Shown here: positions 44,835-56,579 of the stretch, piece by piece
Layout of the letters: every line of letters starts with the position of its first letter
Numbering within the stretch: the first letter of the stretch is position 1
From: Isoetes taiwanensis
Taxonomy: Eukaryota > Streptophyta > Lycopodiopsida > Isoetales > Isoetaceae
Length of the DNA stretch: 64,000 nt
Direction of reading: 5' to 3'
NCBI GenBank assembly: GCA_021234155.1
Contig: JAJEKV010000059.1
Span: 8,624,779 to 8,688,778 of the forward strand
Made by a program: the position numbers and the translations under genes
The notes under the pieces: model-generated
What the model saw: only the letters and a program-made list of their open reading frames with translations
Told to the model about the DNA's origin: nothing
The model's database searches: none

Positions 44835-45258
44835 CGAATTCATAAATCTGTAAGTTAGAGAGAAAAAAAATTAGTGATTTCGCGCCACGCGCGAATTCCA
44901 TTCCTTTATAATCTGTAATTAGCAGAAGTCTTCTGAAGTGTAAACTCATTCAATGCATTAATATAATTACCAGAAGTCTTTTTTGTAAGAAAAAATACTA
45001 AGATAAGAAAGCTAGTTACTGTAACAATTCACGTCAAGTGGAATTCATAAATCTGTAAGATAGAGAGAATAAAAAATTAGTGATTTCGCGCCACACGCGA
45101 ATTCCATTCCTTTATAATCTAAATGCACTACTGTAATTAGCAGAAGTCTTCTGAAGTGTAAACTCATTCAATGCATTAATATAATTAGCAGAAATCTTTT
45201 TTGTAAGAGGAAATACTAAGATAAGAAATCTAGTTACTGTATGTAATTCACGCCAGGC
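44835..45258. repeat. Tandem duplication of about 210 bp
   Basis: GAATTCATAAATCTGTAAG starts units at about 44835 and 45043. Each contains a CGCGCCACRCGCG palindrome and TTAGCAGAAGTCTTCTGAAG. Probably intronic or untranslated. Confidence 0.8.
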
Positions 45259-45619
45259 GTGTATTGGACTATTGTACAATTAAACCATTTTGCACACAAG
45301 GTTGAGCTCTCTCAAAATTAACAATGAAAGAGCCAGAATTCAAAACAGCTTCTGAAGAAATTACAGTGCTATATTAAAGTGAGAGTAGAAACTATAGAAA
45401 CATATTACAGTCAGTAAGTTCTTGTATTGCCAGCAAAATATTTTACATAAGGAGGGCCTTTTATTAGAGTTGCCCAGCTCTTTGTTCCAAAATAACAAAA
45501 GTTCTAGGCAGTTTAAGGAGATGACTAGCTCCATTTATAATTATCAGTTGAGGCCTTTTTTGGAGATGCCCAGCTCGCTTTCCTGAACAAAAAAGTAAAT
45601 AACAAAAAAAAATCAGCCC

Positions 45620-46090
45620 TCAATCTCCTCCTCCTCCTCTTCTTCCTCCTCCTCTTCTTCCTCTGAGCTTTCTTCTGCCATCTGCCATCTCTTGGAGTAT
45701 GGCTTCTGCAACATCTTCATCATTGGAGGAGGAGAGGGCGTCCATGATGATCTGCTTCTTCTCTTCCTCCAATTCTTCTTGCCACTCCTCATCTGCTTCC
45801 TCTATTTCTTCTGCTATTTCGATTTCCTTCTCCAGCTCCTCATCTGAATCTGCAGGTGTGTGTGGGGACTCCGGGCTGCTAGTGTTGCTACTAAGATTCT
45901 CATTTCCCGGGCGAAGCTTGCCCTCAATGAACAACTCCTCGCATTCATCCGGATTGTGGTGCGGAAGGCAGCTACAGCGGCATCTGCGGGAGGGGGGAAG
46001 TGATTTTTTGATCAATTTCTTGATCTCCTTCTTCGCCTCCCTGAGGCGAGTCCGGCGGGATGGAGCGGGCCGGGCAGCATGGCTCACCAT
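45620..46090 (-). CDS. Basic/acidic low-complexity protein, first exon
   Basis: From ATG 46090: a basic N-terminus (RRTRLREAKKEIKKLIKK), a Cys/His patch CRCSCLPHHNPDEC, a long Glu-rich helix (EEIEEADEEWQEELEEEKKQ) and an Arg/Gly tail encoded by a CTCCTC microsatellite. The patch could bind zinc. It may be the N-terminal part of a gene whose C-terminus lies at 44.4-44.7 kb. No family recognised. Confidence 0.45.
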   Translation of the reverse strand: MVSHAARPAPSRRTRLREAKKEIKKLIKKSLPPSRRCRCSCLPHHNPDECEELFIEGKLRPGNENLSSNTSSPESPHTPADSDEELEKEIEIAEEIEEADEEWQEELEEEKKQIIMDALSSSNDEDVAEAILQEMADGRRKLRGRRGGGRRGGGGD

Positions 46091-46189
46091 AAGGATGGCG
46101 CTAAAAAAGCAGGGCGCTGGAAGGAAGAATGGATGGGCGGTTGAAGGAATGAAGGGTTTCATGCAAGATATAGTAGTTGCATGCAAGGT

Positions 46190-49100
46190 TTCGTATAACT
46201 TAATAGGCGCGGTTGTAATTATGATTCCATCACATCATATACGAATTATACCCTATACGAATTAGCTACCATTACTTCTATTGAATTAATTACGCCCTAG
46301 GTTATCATTAATTCTCTATAGAATTACCCACATGTCACCTATACTTACAACCTATCTTGTCATTAATTTTGTATAATTACCTAGACCTCAGCTATACTTA
46401 CATCCCTATACTTAATAATCTAGAATTGCAACCTATACTTAACTCTTTAGTACTACTAATATACACCCTATGTTATCATTAAGTTTGCATAATTACCTAC
46501 ACCTCAGCTATACTTACAACCTATTTTTGGCTGCACTTACAACATATATTTGCCCGTTTAATGTTTTTTTTTTTTTTTTTTTTTTTATATGACATGTGGT
46601 AGAAGATTCAACATGCTAAAATATGCTGATGCAGTGCTCTAATTGAGTTGGTAAAAGAAGACAGGGGTTTGTGGCCTTAATTTCTTAGGTGATAAGCAGT
46701 TTATGTAATGAAACTCGTAGAATTTTGGCTTGTGACATTTTTAAATATGAATGAACCATTAGGGCATGTGGTAGTAGGTTGGACGGACCGCAATGCTTTG
46801 TTGTAATGCTCTGACTAAATAAATAAGAAAAGACAATGTTTTTGAGACTTTTTTTCTTGTCAAGGTCATGGAGCAACTTGAGTTATCGAATCCTAACAAT
46901 GATATTGGCTTTGGTACTGGTTTTCGTATTATATATGAATAAGCCATTGAGGAAACGTTTTGATGCTTATTGTTGACCACATTATACCATTGTATTGTGC
47001 TAATTTAGAAGTTAAGAAAGGGCAATGGTTGGCGACATGAATATTTTTTATAGGGCAGGACACCATTGAGGTCATGGAAACCTAATAGTAACGTTTGCTT
47101 TACTTGATTTTTGACCTAATAGAAAATATGCAAGCAAAAATTGGATGCTCATAAACGGCCACCAGGCATCAATGGTGCCAAGGATTTGATCATCGGCAGT
47201 GGGCAGTGACCAAGGATCTGATCTAGAGATAAAACTGGCATCATCTTTAGGATATTCGGTATGCTCTGCCCTAATCTGGTCTACTTTTAAGGAAAAAATA
47301 TGGAGTATCTGTGGCCATCCTGCTTAGCCGGTTCTGTGATAATCCATCCTATTCTTTAACGAGCATGATCTCTGAGCAAGATGCAGATCAGAACAATAAG
47401 GCTGCGCCTTAGGCATGGTAGAAATGCTGGTTAAGCGTGAAGCTCCTAAGCATGATGCTGGCTAAGCGTGAAGCTCCTAAGCATGATCCAGATCAGAACA
47501 AGAATAAAGCAAGTTCCATGGGATTGTCCAATGCTCAAGGGTTTTCTAGCACAGAAAATGATGACAAGTTTGAAGATCCAAGCAAAGCATGACATGGCAA
47601 CGTACTTCCTTCTCAGGTTTGAGAAGAGATTTGAAATTTTAACAGTAGTTTTTACTTTCCTATTCCTAGCATGAGGTAAATTCATTGGGCTGGAACATAG
47701 CTTAGTTGCAAAACGTGGCTATTTGATGTAGAAACTATGAAATCATTAGCAACATGATAGGAAAATAATTATGATAGTTTCTGAAGTTAAACTTCTACAT
47801 ATTTGTTAACTAGAGGCTTGCTGGGTGTAGCTACGCAAATATGTAAGATTATCTGGGCACAGATCTGAGGCTCTAATGGCCTAAAGCTAATAAGCATGAT
47901 TACTTATTGTGGCTTGTTGCATTCAAGATTTTGAGTATAGTGAATTCTGGTAGGAAACTTGTTGCGTTTCTTCCCATGATACGATAACAAGAAGAATGGC
48001 TAAAATGGTACTGAGTTGTGTTCTGAACTTGGCTATTGATAAGTATTTCCTAAATACACTTGGATTTCCTGATATTGCCTGCATATACATGATGTGGAGG
48101 TTCCGTGCTGGCTGGCAGTATTTATGTAACGTTTTTGCAGTTATATTAAGTTATTCTTTGGGGCCTCATGCCTTATGCTTTGGGGCTTGATACGAATGCT
48201 TGCTTAGTGTAGGTATCTTTTTATACAGATGTGAGAAGCTTTTAATCATGCCAATGACATGAAACACTTGCATTGCGCATTGCATCTGCCTATTGCATTT
48301 GTTTCTCTACATAATAGGTTTGAACTGCACAAATAGTCCTCAGGCAGTGAATTTGGGCATATAGATTTCCACTTTTAGTCTGCTTTGCTGCCCCTTGATC
48401 GCAGATCCAATGGCATACCGCAAGATAATCCCGCAAGTCCGATATAATGTAATATGCATGTTCAAGCCCTTGCATGAAATGATTATTGCCGCATGCTTGA
48501 TGCATGTCTATATGGTTTTATCTTAATCCACTGCCTCTTCGTGAAAGTATTTTCGTTGCAGACTTATCTACTTGTAGTGGAATTTGGATTGTCCTTTGTT
48601 ATTTGACATGATACACTTGATATGGATAGTATGATGGATCTGAAATATGTTTGTCCACTGCAGAAGATCTAGATCTATCTAATTTACAACTTGAACTGGT
48701 CTAGGTGTAGATGTAAGACATGAATGACCTAGGCTAATTCTTTATTTCCTTAATCTCTTTGCATTCAGTGTTTTTACTACACATGCATGGTGAAGGGAGA
48801 TAATCTTAAAGAATCCCATGACACCTGCTACTCTCAGCATGACAACCATTCTGATGCTTGTTTTTGTTGTTTTGGGTGCAGGTAACAGGATTCTTTACTC
48901 CATGTTATGTGTTTTCGGTATAATGTGAAGTTCAAGATAATCACAATGATTGATGGATTTCTCCAATATGGTTTAGTATGTGAACATTCTATCTGCAAAA
49001 GGCTTACAATGACTGGTGGATTTCTCCAATATGGTTTAGTTTCTGAACATTCTATCTACAAAAACTCATAGTACAGGGCATGTAATTACTGAATATTTTC

Positions 49101-49480
49101 GAATTTCGAATTTGCTTATTTTCAGGAATTTTTGTATGTAAACTTTAGTTTAACTTGTATATTCTGGAACATGTTATTTGAATGTAATATTATGTTCATT
49201 GTGCATAAATTTTCATTTGATCTTGGCTGATTTTATCCACTGTCCATATGGTACACTCTTTTATTTGATAACCAGTTCATGGCCTAAGTGCTAAGTCACC
49301 TGATTAGTCTTAGGGCTGCCTATTGAAGCTTGATAGTTTCTTGCAAAGAGGTATCAAGTTTAAAGTCTGGTGACAGATTTCAAGGTTTTTTTTTTTTTTT
49401 TTTTTTTTTGAAGTTCCCTTTAATCTATTCTCATAATTACTTTGTCCTTTTTTCGAACTAATATTAAGGCATTTAACATT
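46190..49480. other. AT-rich region without a recognised gene
   Basis: T runs at 46564-46586 and 49386-49409, which could be poly(A) tails of minus-strand retroposons. A 27-base direct repeat near 47426-47480. A direct repeat with core GGATTTCTCCAATATGGTTT at about 48956 and 49018. No exon with splice support was found apart from the small frame at 47455. Confidence 0.45.
47455..47592 (+). CDS. Small coding-like frame (45 aa)
   Basis: ATG 47455 opens a hydrophilic frame (MLAKREAPKHDPDQNKNKAS... ending DKFEDPSKA) with protein-like composition. It lies on a local tandem duplication, so it may be a remnant. Confidence 0.2.
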   Translation: MLAKREAPKHDPDQNKNKASSMGLSNAQGFSSTENDDKFEDPSKA

Positions 49481-49486
49481 ATATAG

Positions 49487-49772
49487 GTGAAGCGTGTGGA
49501 TCCTAAAAAGGGTAAAAATGTAATGCCTATCCCCCCCAACATGTATCAACATTGTTACCACATGTTCTTATCACATTGTTACCCCATTGTCAACATTGTT
49601 CTTGCAGGTCAATGGTGTGGACCATCCAAAGGGTGTTGAGGCTGAGACTACTAAGCAAATTATCCTTTACAGTAGGTTGGATTGGAAGAATAAGAAGGTG
49701 AAAGTGAAGCACCAATGCAATAAGGAGCTAGTAGGTGAAGGAACTATCATACTATCTGATCCTATCAGATAG
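49487..49772 (+). CDS. Possible terminal exon of an unknown gene
   Basis: After GTTCTTGCAG (49607) the frame VNGVDHPKGVEAETTKQIIL continues, Lys-rich, to a stop at 49772. A short upstream block (VKRVDPKKGKN, about 49487-49520) follows another AG. No family recognised. Confidence 0.25.
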
Positions 49773-49817
49773 TTGGACTAGATGGCTAGTGCAACAATTT
49801 TGGTCCACCAAAATCAT

Positions 49818-49832
49818 GGCTCTGATACCACT
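49818..49832 (-). other. Possible primer binding site and LTR edge
   Basis: On the minus strand the sequence reads TGGTATCAGAGCC, the complement of the plant initiator tRNA-Met 3' end, directly after ...GAGCGTCACAG. This suggests that repeat A (49832 onward) is or adjoins an LTR of a minus-strand LTR retrotransposon. No gag or pol was recognised to the left. Confidence 0.4.
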
Positions 49833-49876
49833 GTGACGCTCCCAGAATCTATACAAAACTTCCATCGTATATATAT

Positions 49877-50400
49877 TTTTGGTGATCGGACGTTCTTAAA
49901 CTTAAAGGATATGTCCGCTATAAATAGAATTTATGTTTTTTTTTTGCATGATTCAGAGCTACTATTTTTGACAAAGTTACACGAGGTTTGTAAAGAAAGC
50001 CTGAGTTTCAACAGCCTTATACATAATTCTGCATTGCATACACTTATTAAGAACTTAGAAACCACTTTTAAACTGACTAAAGAAGACAATTTTCAATATG
50101 AAACATGGCAATTTCCAACACGAAACGTGTGTTAATATGTCTTTTAAGAGCAACTCCATTAATTAAGTTAAAATAAAGACTATCGAATTCAAATGATAAA
50201 ACTTGCAACAAATAAATGACCGTCTTAGAATACTTTGTACATTTTGTAAGTCCTCATAAGGTTCGCAAAAGATCATTTTTGCGTCCGGTCTTGAGGGTTG
50301 AGGGGAATTCTGTATTTGGTAGGGCTTCTTTTAGTTGGGACGAAGGTCCCAATTTAGGGTGTGTGAGGTGGACTTCTACCGACGGAGTGGTCTCCGGTTT
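49877..50400 (+). repeat. Dispersed repeat A, copy 2
   Basis: Nearly identical to 21716-22241. After 50400 the sequence differs from copy 1 and continues as an open frame to 50557. Confidence 0.8.
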
Positions 50401-50559
50401 TGGCTCGATGGATAGGGCAGTGGATGGACATATCTGGACTTCTGTTTCAGACGTAAAGCTTGGACTAATCTGTGGAGATGATCATCCCCAAAGAATGCCC
50501 GTCATTGCTCCTTGTAGAAAAACTGACCTCCTTTGTTCTATAGATCGAATCCTTTAGTA

Positions 50560-51050
50560 TCAACACCTATTATTTAAGCAGGTACAAATGGGTTACATGA
50601 TGCTCCTAATCATAGAATACATGTTTAGGAACATGCGACAAACAAGCATGGAATTGGGGCATGCGGCAAGCATTGCCAAGCACAAAATTTGAAAGAACAG
50701 CGCCTTTAGGAATGCCTCTAGCCCTGAAAAACAACATTGACTTTTGGAAAATGATGTGTAGATCCTAAACAATTGCAAAGTAGGTGTTCTAAATCACGAC
50801 ATCACAAACTACAAGCCAAAACCTGGGGCAACAAGCAAATATACGATGAAGGTGGATGGCCAACAAGAAAGATCAGTAATGCTGGAAAGTAGGAATGCTG
50901 GAGTAACTATCTGAACGGGAAATTATTCACCAGACAAGAGGGAACAATCAGCCAAAAGACAGAAGTAAATGACAGCGAATAGGTAAATAAGGTAAAGAAT
51001 GTCCTGCCGAAGATGGATTTGCAAATGACCAGACATTGTATAACAACGGA
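50560..51050. other. Spacer, nothing recognised
   Basis: No exon, repeat or RNA gene was seen. Confidence 0.5.
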
Positions 51051-51051
51051 A

Positions 51052-51557
51052 CTAAGGGCTTTGAGTCAAGCCATAATGAGCCATGTCATAGAAGGTAGGG
51101 GATTGATTGATGCCGAAAAAGAAAATAGACAGACTCGATGCTACCATGAGAAGGAGATGCCTTTGGTTTGTATCTTTCAGATCTGCCACAAGATAATCCA
51201 CCTTTTCTTTTGGACTATCATAGTAATTTGTATTCACAGGAGTGAAGCATGCATTTGTTCTTGCAGGACTCCTTAAGTTTAGATGGTTTCTCAATGCTTC
51301 AGCTCTTGAATCAAGTGGACTCATCATGTTGAGTGGAAGTTTTAATGGATCTGCCATACTGTGCTGGCTGCTAGGGCTACCTATGATCAGATGGCTCGTT
51401 TTCGCATTGCGGATCTGTAGCTGCTCCATGAACATAGCGTGCACAATTAACCTTAATGGCATCATATCATTCTGCACTGCATGGATGCACAGATCCTGTG
51501 ATAATTTTTGGCAGTTGAGTGACGTACATACAATCAGTCTCTCTTGTTGAGAAATCT
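51052..51557 (-). pseudogene. NPH3-domain protein fragment (one exon)
   Basis: The exon begins after CATGCAG (51558). It encodes EISQQERLIVCTSLNCQKLS and DLCIHAVQNDMMPLRLIVHA, then MFMEQLQIRNAKTS. This is the conserved part of NPH3/RPT2-type BTB proteins, plant-specific CUL3 adaptors in light and auxin signalling. The N-terminal BTB and earlier NPH3 exons are absent upstream (51.6-52 kb), and the tail degenerates after VDYLVADLKD. I read it as a gene fragment, either captured by a transposon or cut off from its source. Confidence 0.7.
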
Positions 51558-51993
51558 CTGCATGATTCTGTATGAAAAGAAGACATAAACATGTCATACG
51601 AGCAATTAGAACTCCTTACAATAAATTACTCAATTCTCATGCAACTTACATAACCATCATTCATTTAAATTGGATTTATGTCTGTTCCAAAAGCATGCCA
51701 CTTTTGCATACCCTTTTTTCAATATAGTGTTGTGGTGTGTGACATGTTGTTTTGCATTGTTGCAAATTTTTGCATTATAGTAGTGGGTGGTTTAACATTT
51801 TCTTGTTTTAGTGAGGAGAATTTGTTGTTTGATTAGCATTTGTAGATAACAACACATCAATATACACATAACACTTTTTACATTGTATTCACTTGATATG
51901 AAGATTACATCATGGAGGGACTAGTCCTTTCTTTGTCAAATAACTCTCAAGATAGGGATCCATCTCCTTAGTCCGATCTAGTTCCGGATGCAT

Positions 51994-53129
51994 TTAGACA
52001 ACATCTGATACTGTTTTACCAGCAGCCAAGCCACTCATGATGGACATGAATAGTACTAGAAACTCATCTGTTGAGTAATCTAGTGGAGTATAAGTTGGTG
52101 GATTTAGAGCCTGACCTTGATAAAAGCACTTAAGAGCATCATCATCTACTATTATGATGTCCTCTTTCTTTTGAATGCCAAGCTGATCCATCATAGTACC
52201 AAGATGTTTCACGAAGACCAGTTTGCCATCCGGATCTCTTGGATGTGGAAACTTACACTTACTTTGGTCCCAAATTGTCACAAAGTTTCGATTCATGCCT
52301 AGTAACACCCTAAGTACTTCATCAACATTTTTGCGTTCCATTGAGGACCAGATGGCAACTCGAAACAATCTGAACGCCTCATTCATCATATCTTCTAAGT
52401 GTGGACAAGGATAGATCCACTTAGTATTCGATTCTAGAGGGACTTGCTTGAAGTCATCCCTGTTAATAAGTTTCTTAGGAAATTTTTTACACAGGACACC
52501 ATTCAGATCGAAGACAATGATTTTGTCACAAGCAGGTGGAGCTCTGAACCATGGAAAACAAAGAGTTAGCCATACAAAAATGGTCTGCAATACACGCCAA
52601 GCGCGTTTTGTCCGTCATAAGTAAGCTACATATCGCGCCTGGCGTGAATTACCTTTCATCATCATTGTCATTCCCAGCAGTCGTAGCGTCTACTTCATTC
52701 CCCCGATGCTTACTTCCAGAAGCATCAACTCCACGGTTTAGTTTGGACACGTTCTCTTCTATGAAATCTACCACAGGGTTTTGATTCCTAACCTCAGTGG
52801 TTGAATCTGAGCTTGCATGATCATCCTGGCTTGTATCAGGAACTACCGTAGTCGTACCCCCAAGATGGACATTACCAGTTGGAATATTACCAAGCATGGA
52901 CTCCATATTTTGCTCCATGATCTCACGTTCCCACGCTAGCATTGCGGCCGCCTCCTCGAGGGTTGCATTGCTTTTTGAACATTCTGGAGTTGCACTTGGA
53001 GGCTTTTGTGAACTAGTAGTCTGCTTCTGTCCTTTGTAAGGTACCAAAGCCAATGGGTTTTTATCTTTCACAGGACCCCAATCAGCCGTGGCTAGTACCT
53101 TTTCGAAAAACACTTCAAGTGTTGCCTCC
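51994..53129 (-). CDS. FCP1/NIF-type HAD-like protein
   Basis: Exon 1 (53129-52653) encodes an N-terminal region of low complexity (EATLEVFFEKVLATADWG, then Ser/Thr/Asn-rich). A 109-nt intron joins in phase to exon 2 (52543-51994) with HAD motif I KIIVFDLNGVL, RVAIWSSME (motif II region), and IIIVDDDALKCF (motif IV). This matches FCP1/NIF-like phosphatase domains. Motif I is DxN instead of DxD, losing the acid/base Asp, so catalysis is doubtful. The first exon with a start codon was not found; an acceptor precedes 53129. The palindromes in the intron tie it to the family 2 repeats. Confidence 0.65.
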
Positions 53130-53329
53130 TGGAAACAATGATGCCATATTTAAAACTGCCATGAGTGGACCGGCCTTATTTAGATTTCCCTAATTAAAAT
53201 CTCCCCCCGTTTCCTTTCAAAAAAATCTCCCCCCAATTCCTCTCTACCACGTCATCAATCCAGTAAGTATACGTTTCTTCATTGTTTCTTCATTGTTTCT
53301 TCATTTTTCTTTTCTCTTCCCTGTTTCGA

Positions 53330-53523
53330 TGGCGCTGGAGGTGGCCATCTTTGCCCTTGGCGCTCGTGCTGAGGGTTATGATGCACAACAGCTCAAGCTA
53401 TGGAGCATTTCTAGCCCGGGAATGAGCTATACAGAGTGTCAAGAGAGACTCCATAACTTCTGGAACCTGCGATCTGTCGTAGCTTGGTCATATATTCTTT
53501 TTCTTAGGGCGGATCCCCATTAG
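53330..53523 (+). CDS. Unrecognised ORF divergent from the HAD-like gene
   Basis: ATG 53330 opens MALEVAIFALGARAEGYDAQ...YTECQERLHNFWNLRSV to a stop at 53521. It lies about 200 bases from the minus gene, in divergent orientation like the two gene pairs to the left. No family recognised. Confidence 0.35.
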
Positions 53524-53789
53524 GGTGGCACCTGTGTTTCCCACCTGCGCCATGTAAGCGATTTACAAAGACCAAAGAAAAGCCACCATTCCCGCTTGAA
53601 CCACCCTGCCCACGTTTCCATTGCTCCCGCTTTTCTTACCCGTTGGCTTCCGGTGATCGAGGATTGAACGCAGGGATTGAACGCCGCTTTGATAACGCCA
53701 TAAACGACAAACTCGGGGATCACTTGGAGTTTTTCGAGATCAAGTGATGGTGCATCTGAAAAAAGTCCCTGGATCTTGTGCCATGTCAT
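53520..53789 (-). CDS. Unrecognised 89-aa ORF
   Basis: ATG 53789 starts MTWHKIQGLFSDAPSLDLEK, with protein-like composition in its first 50 residues. It overlaps the end of the plus ORF at 53330 and the start of a plus frame at 53778-54020; at most one of the latter two is real. Confidence 0.25.
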   Translation of the reverse strand: MTWHKIQGLFSDAPSLDLEKLQVIPEFVVYGVIKAAFNPCVQSSITGSQRVRKAGAMETWAGWFKREWWLFFGLCKSLTWRRWETQVPP

Positions 53790-54039
53790 TCAAATCGGTT
53801 GGGTGAAAGTAATGGGAACGGCAAAAAAACTTGGGTGGAAGTGCCATGTGGCAATCAATTTCCTGTAAAATACGCTAATGGAGATGGACCCTTATTTTCA
53901 AACTCATCATATCGCGCTTTTTCTAACCCATTTGCTTTTACGGCTAGAGTTGAAGAACAACGGAGCGCACTCGCTTTCGGAAAGCCGCATGGGATCGGGA
54001 TCTGTCTTGTGGTTTTATGAGGTATTTTCCTTATTCATA

Positions 54040-55500
54040 TTTTTCCCTTTTGATTTACAATGAATGCCAGGTTTGAATCACAGCAGACCATTTCGAATAT
54101 CTCTACTCTTACATAACTAAATGGGACCTTAAATCGTGACTTTACAGATGTAGAAACAATGAGATGCAGCACGAAGAGTATGGCTAAATATATCAGATAA
54201 TATCGGTGTCATTTTTTTGCTTTGTTGCATAACTGTAGTTACTCCCCATTTTGTACATGATGTCCTTCTTCAGCCACTAATAGTAACTGTTATCCTTCAG
54301 CCTTTGGAGCAGCATTTCGTGGACACCAGCATTTACCACAAGCATTACCTTAGTTTTCATTTTCGCAGAGTAAGCTAGTTGATGCTCTTATGAGACGCTG
54401 GTGCGTTTCAAACAATCATCCATATTCTCTTCTCAAGCTATCCAGGATCAGCCTATGGAAAAAAGACACTTGTACAGCACCGGACAGGTAAACTCTCCAT
54501 AGATGTTTTACATGATCTTTAATGCATTTTTAGCTGCTTTCTTAAATACATTTTCTATTTGATGCTCTTATGAGATGTTGGTGTGCTTCATACAACCATC
54601 TTTATGTTCCTTCCTCAAGCTATCTAGGATCAGCGTATGGCAAAAGCATACTCTAAATCTGTAATAACATGAGCTCTAATGCATTTCTATCTCTTTCTTA
54701 AATCTGTATTTTATTTGAACTTAGTAAGTGCCAAGGTATTTTGGATGTCGGCTGCAAGATTTCATGTATTTTGATGAAGAATCATAACTTTTTCGTTTGT
54801 TATTTACTAATTGTGAAATTCCTAATACATTGTACCATGTTTCAGGTTTTGCAAATGTCAGATCCGACAGGAGCATAAAATCTTGCTTTATTTTGCAAGT
54901 TATTTATGGAACTGTTGTCAGGTAGGAGAGTCTATGTAGAGTCCTTTGCTTACAAATAAATAAATCATCATGCTTTTTCTTGCGTTATCTTGCAATTTTG
55001 CATCGTCAATGCATTTGCTAAGATGTCTTTTGGTTAGGATGTGTTATTAGACATGATGCAAAAGATGCATTTTATTTTTAGATAGGTCAGTATAGATAAT
55101 TTTTGGTTGAATGTTTGTCTTGCATTTTGAGAGGTATAATGGGGTATTTTAGGAGTCTCTTGATAGATTATCATCCATGTGGCCTCTATTCGTTATTCTT
55201 GTATTTGTATGTTCTTAAAAATTATCTGCTTGAATGGACATGTTTAAGTTCAATTCCCAAAAGGCTTTTTAACAAACAGAATTTGCTTGATTGCACTAAA
55301 AACAACCCCTCTTCTCAAATCAAATGACATGGGGACAATTTAAAAAAAAAAAACATGTCTTCAAAAAAACAACGTTTGGTTGCATTAAAGACAACACATA
55401 AAAATCAAATTCTTACCTTCAAAAAACCAAAAACAACCTCTAGTATGAGCAAATTTCGGAGTTGTAGTGAAAGTATGCCACGTGTTAATATATTATTAGT
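54040..55500. repeat. AT-rich DNA with a duplicated segment
   Basis: GATGCTCTTATGAGAYGYTGG through CTATCYAGGATCAGCSTATGG occurs at about 54382 and again at about 54560. No gene was recognised in the rest. Confidence 0.5.
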
Positions 55501-55690
55501 TAAACAACCACATTACAAACTCACGTTTTTGGGTTGCCCCCAGGGGGGCAAACCCTCGTTTGTATGGGGTTGTGGCATAGTCTGAGTATATGCTGGAATA
55601 TACTCAGAATATGTTGTTGACTGCTCAAAACGGATTGTACCCTGTAAACTGGCGGTAGTTTGCGTTCTAAATCCAGGATGGTCCAACCGG

Positions 55691-56536
55691 TTAACCGGCA
55701 TGGCAGAGAGAAGCTGGCTCAGGCTGTAGCTGGTTCTGGGTTCTTGTTGGACTTCTAGGAATTTTTTGCTCTAAAATTTGATTCAAGTAGGCTCGAAAGG
55801 TATTCCGGCAAATGGGGTCGTGAAATCTTGAAGAAATCCTTAAGCTCCATGGATCCCCGATTGAAGTAAACGGACTCAATAACAGAGTTCAGCTTGAAGT
55901 TAGCAGCATCAGAGATGGTCATCAGAAGGAAAACAACTGTTTGCTCAGCCAAACAGGGTATTTTTAAAAAAAAAAAAAGGATCTGCAGGCGGAAATCTTC
56001 AGATTAGAATCATTCAAAGGAAATAACCAAAGGATCAAGAGCATAAAATTACAGAGATACATTAATTGCTGAGTCCAAGATGATCATGGTTTAGATTGGG
56101 CTTCCGATGCTTGACTTCCAGGAAAAGCTCTGGACTTCTCTGAAAACGATAGCAGGAATGGTTCAGTGCTCTTCAACAAGGTCCTGTTCAGCCTGTGCGA
56201 AACAATCCAGAGTATGTTCACCTGCAAAAGGTTGATTACATGTTTTATAGAGAGCTGTAGTCAGAGATCTTCATACGATATGATTAATAGAAGAGCGTTT
56301 ATACCTTTTATGCAAGCGCCGAACTCCATCGCCCGCAGTTGGTGATCTCTTTCTATTGGAAATCCAAGCCAAATTGGAAATCTATGATTTATAGGAAAGC
56401 AGGCATGCATTGGCACATGCAAAAAGCCGGAATAAGCATGCAGAGCTCGAAGGCATGCAGTCTGCATGGAGCGGATTCGTGGTCGGAAACAGCGCCAGTT
56501 TTGCATCACCGGAGCGGAAGTGGTTGCCATGGCCAT
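55691..56536 (-). CDS. Unrecognised gene fragments
   Basis: The frame 55952-55755 reads VVFLLMTISDAANFKLNSVI and DFFKISRPHLPEYLSSLL, clearly protein-like. A further frame from ATG 56536 (MAMATTSAPVMQNWRCFRPR) could be a first exon with an organelle-targeting look. No splice chain connects them with confidence and no family is recognised. A G/C palindrome TTGCCCCCAGGGGGGCAA lies nearby at about 55534-55551. Confidence 0.3.
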
Positions 56537-56579
56537 GGCGTTTCAGATAAGGTCAATGAATTTTCGTAAGGCCCCTAGC

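Larger units (their letters stand above)
44795..52650. repeat. Palindrome family 2 (CGCGCC-N-GGCGCG), eight sites
   Basis: Sites at about 44795-44810, 44823-44840, 44879-44897, 45026-45045, 45084-45102, 45244-45265, 52590-52609 and 52631-52650. Consensus AATTCGCGCCNGGCGCGAATT with variants such as CACGCCAGGCGTG. The two at 52.6 kb lie inside the intron of the HAD-like gene. The others lie between two minus-strand exons. Confidence 0.7.
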
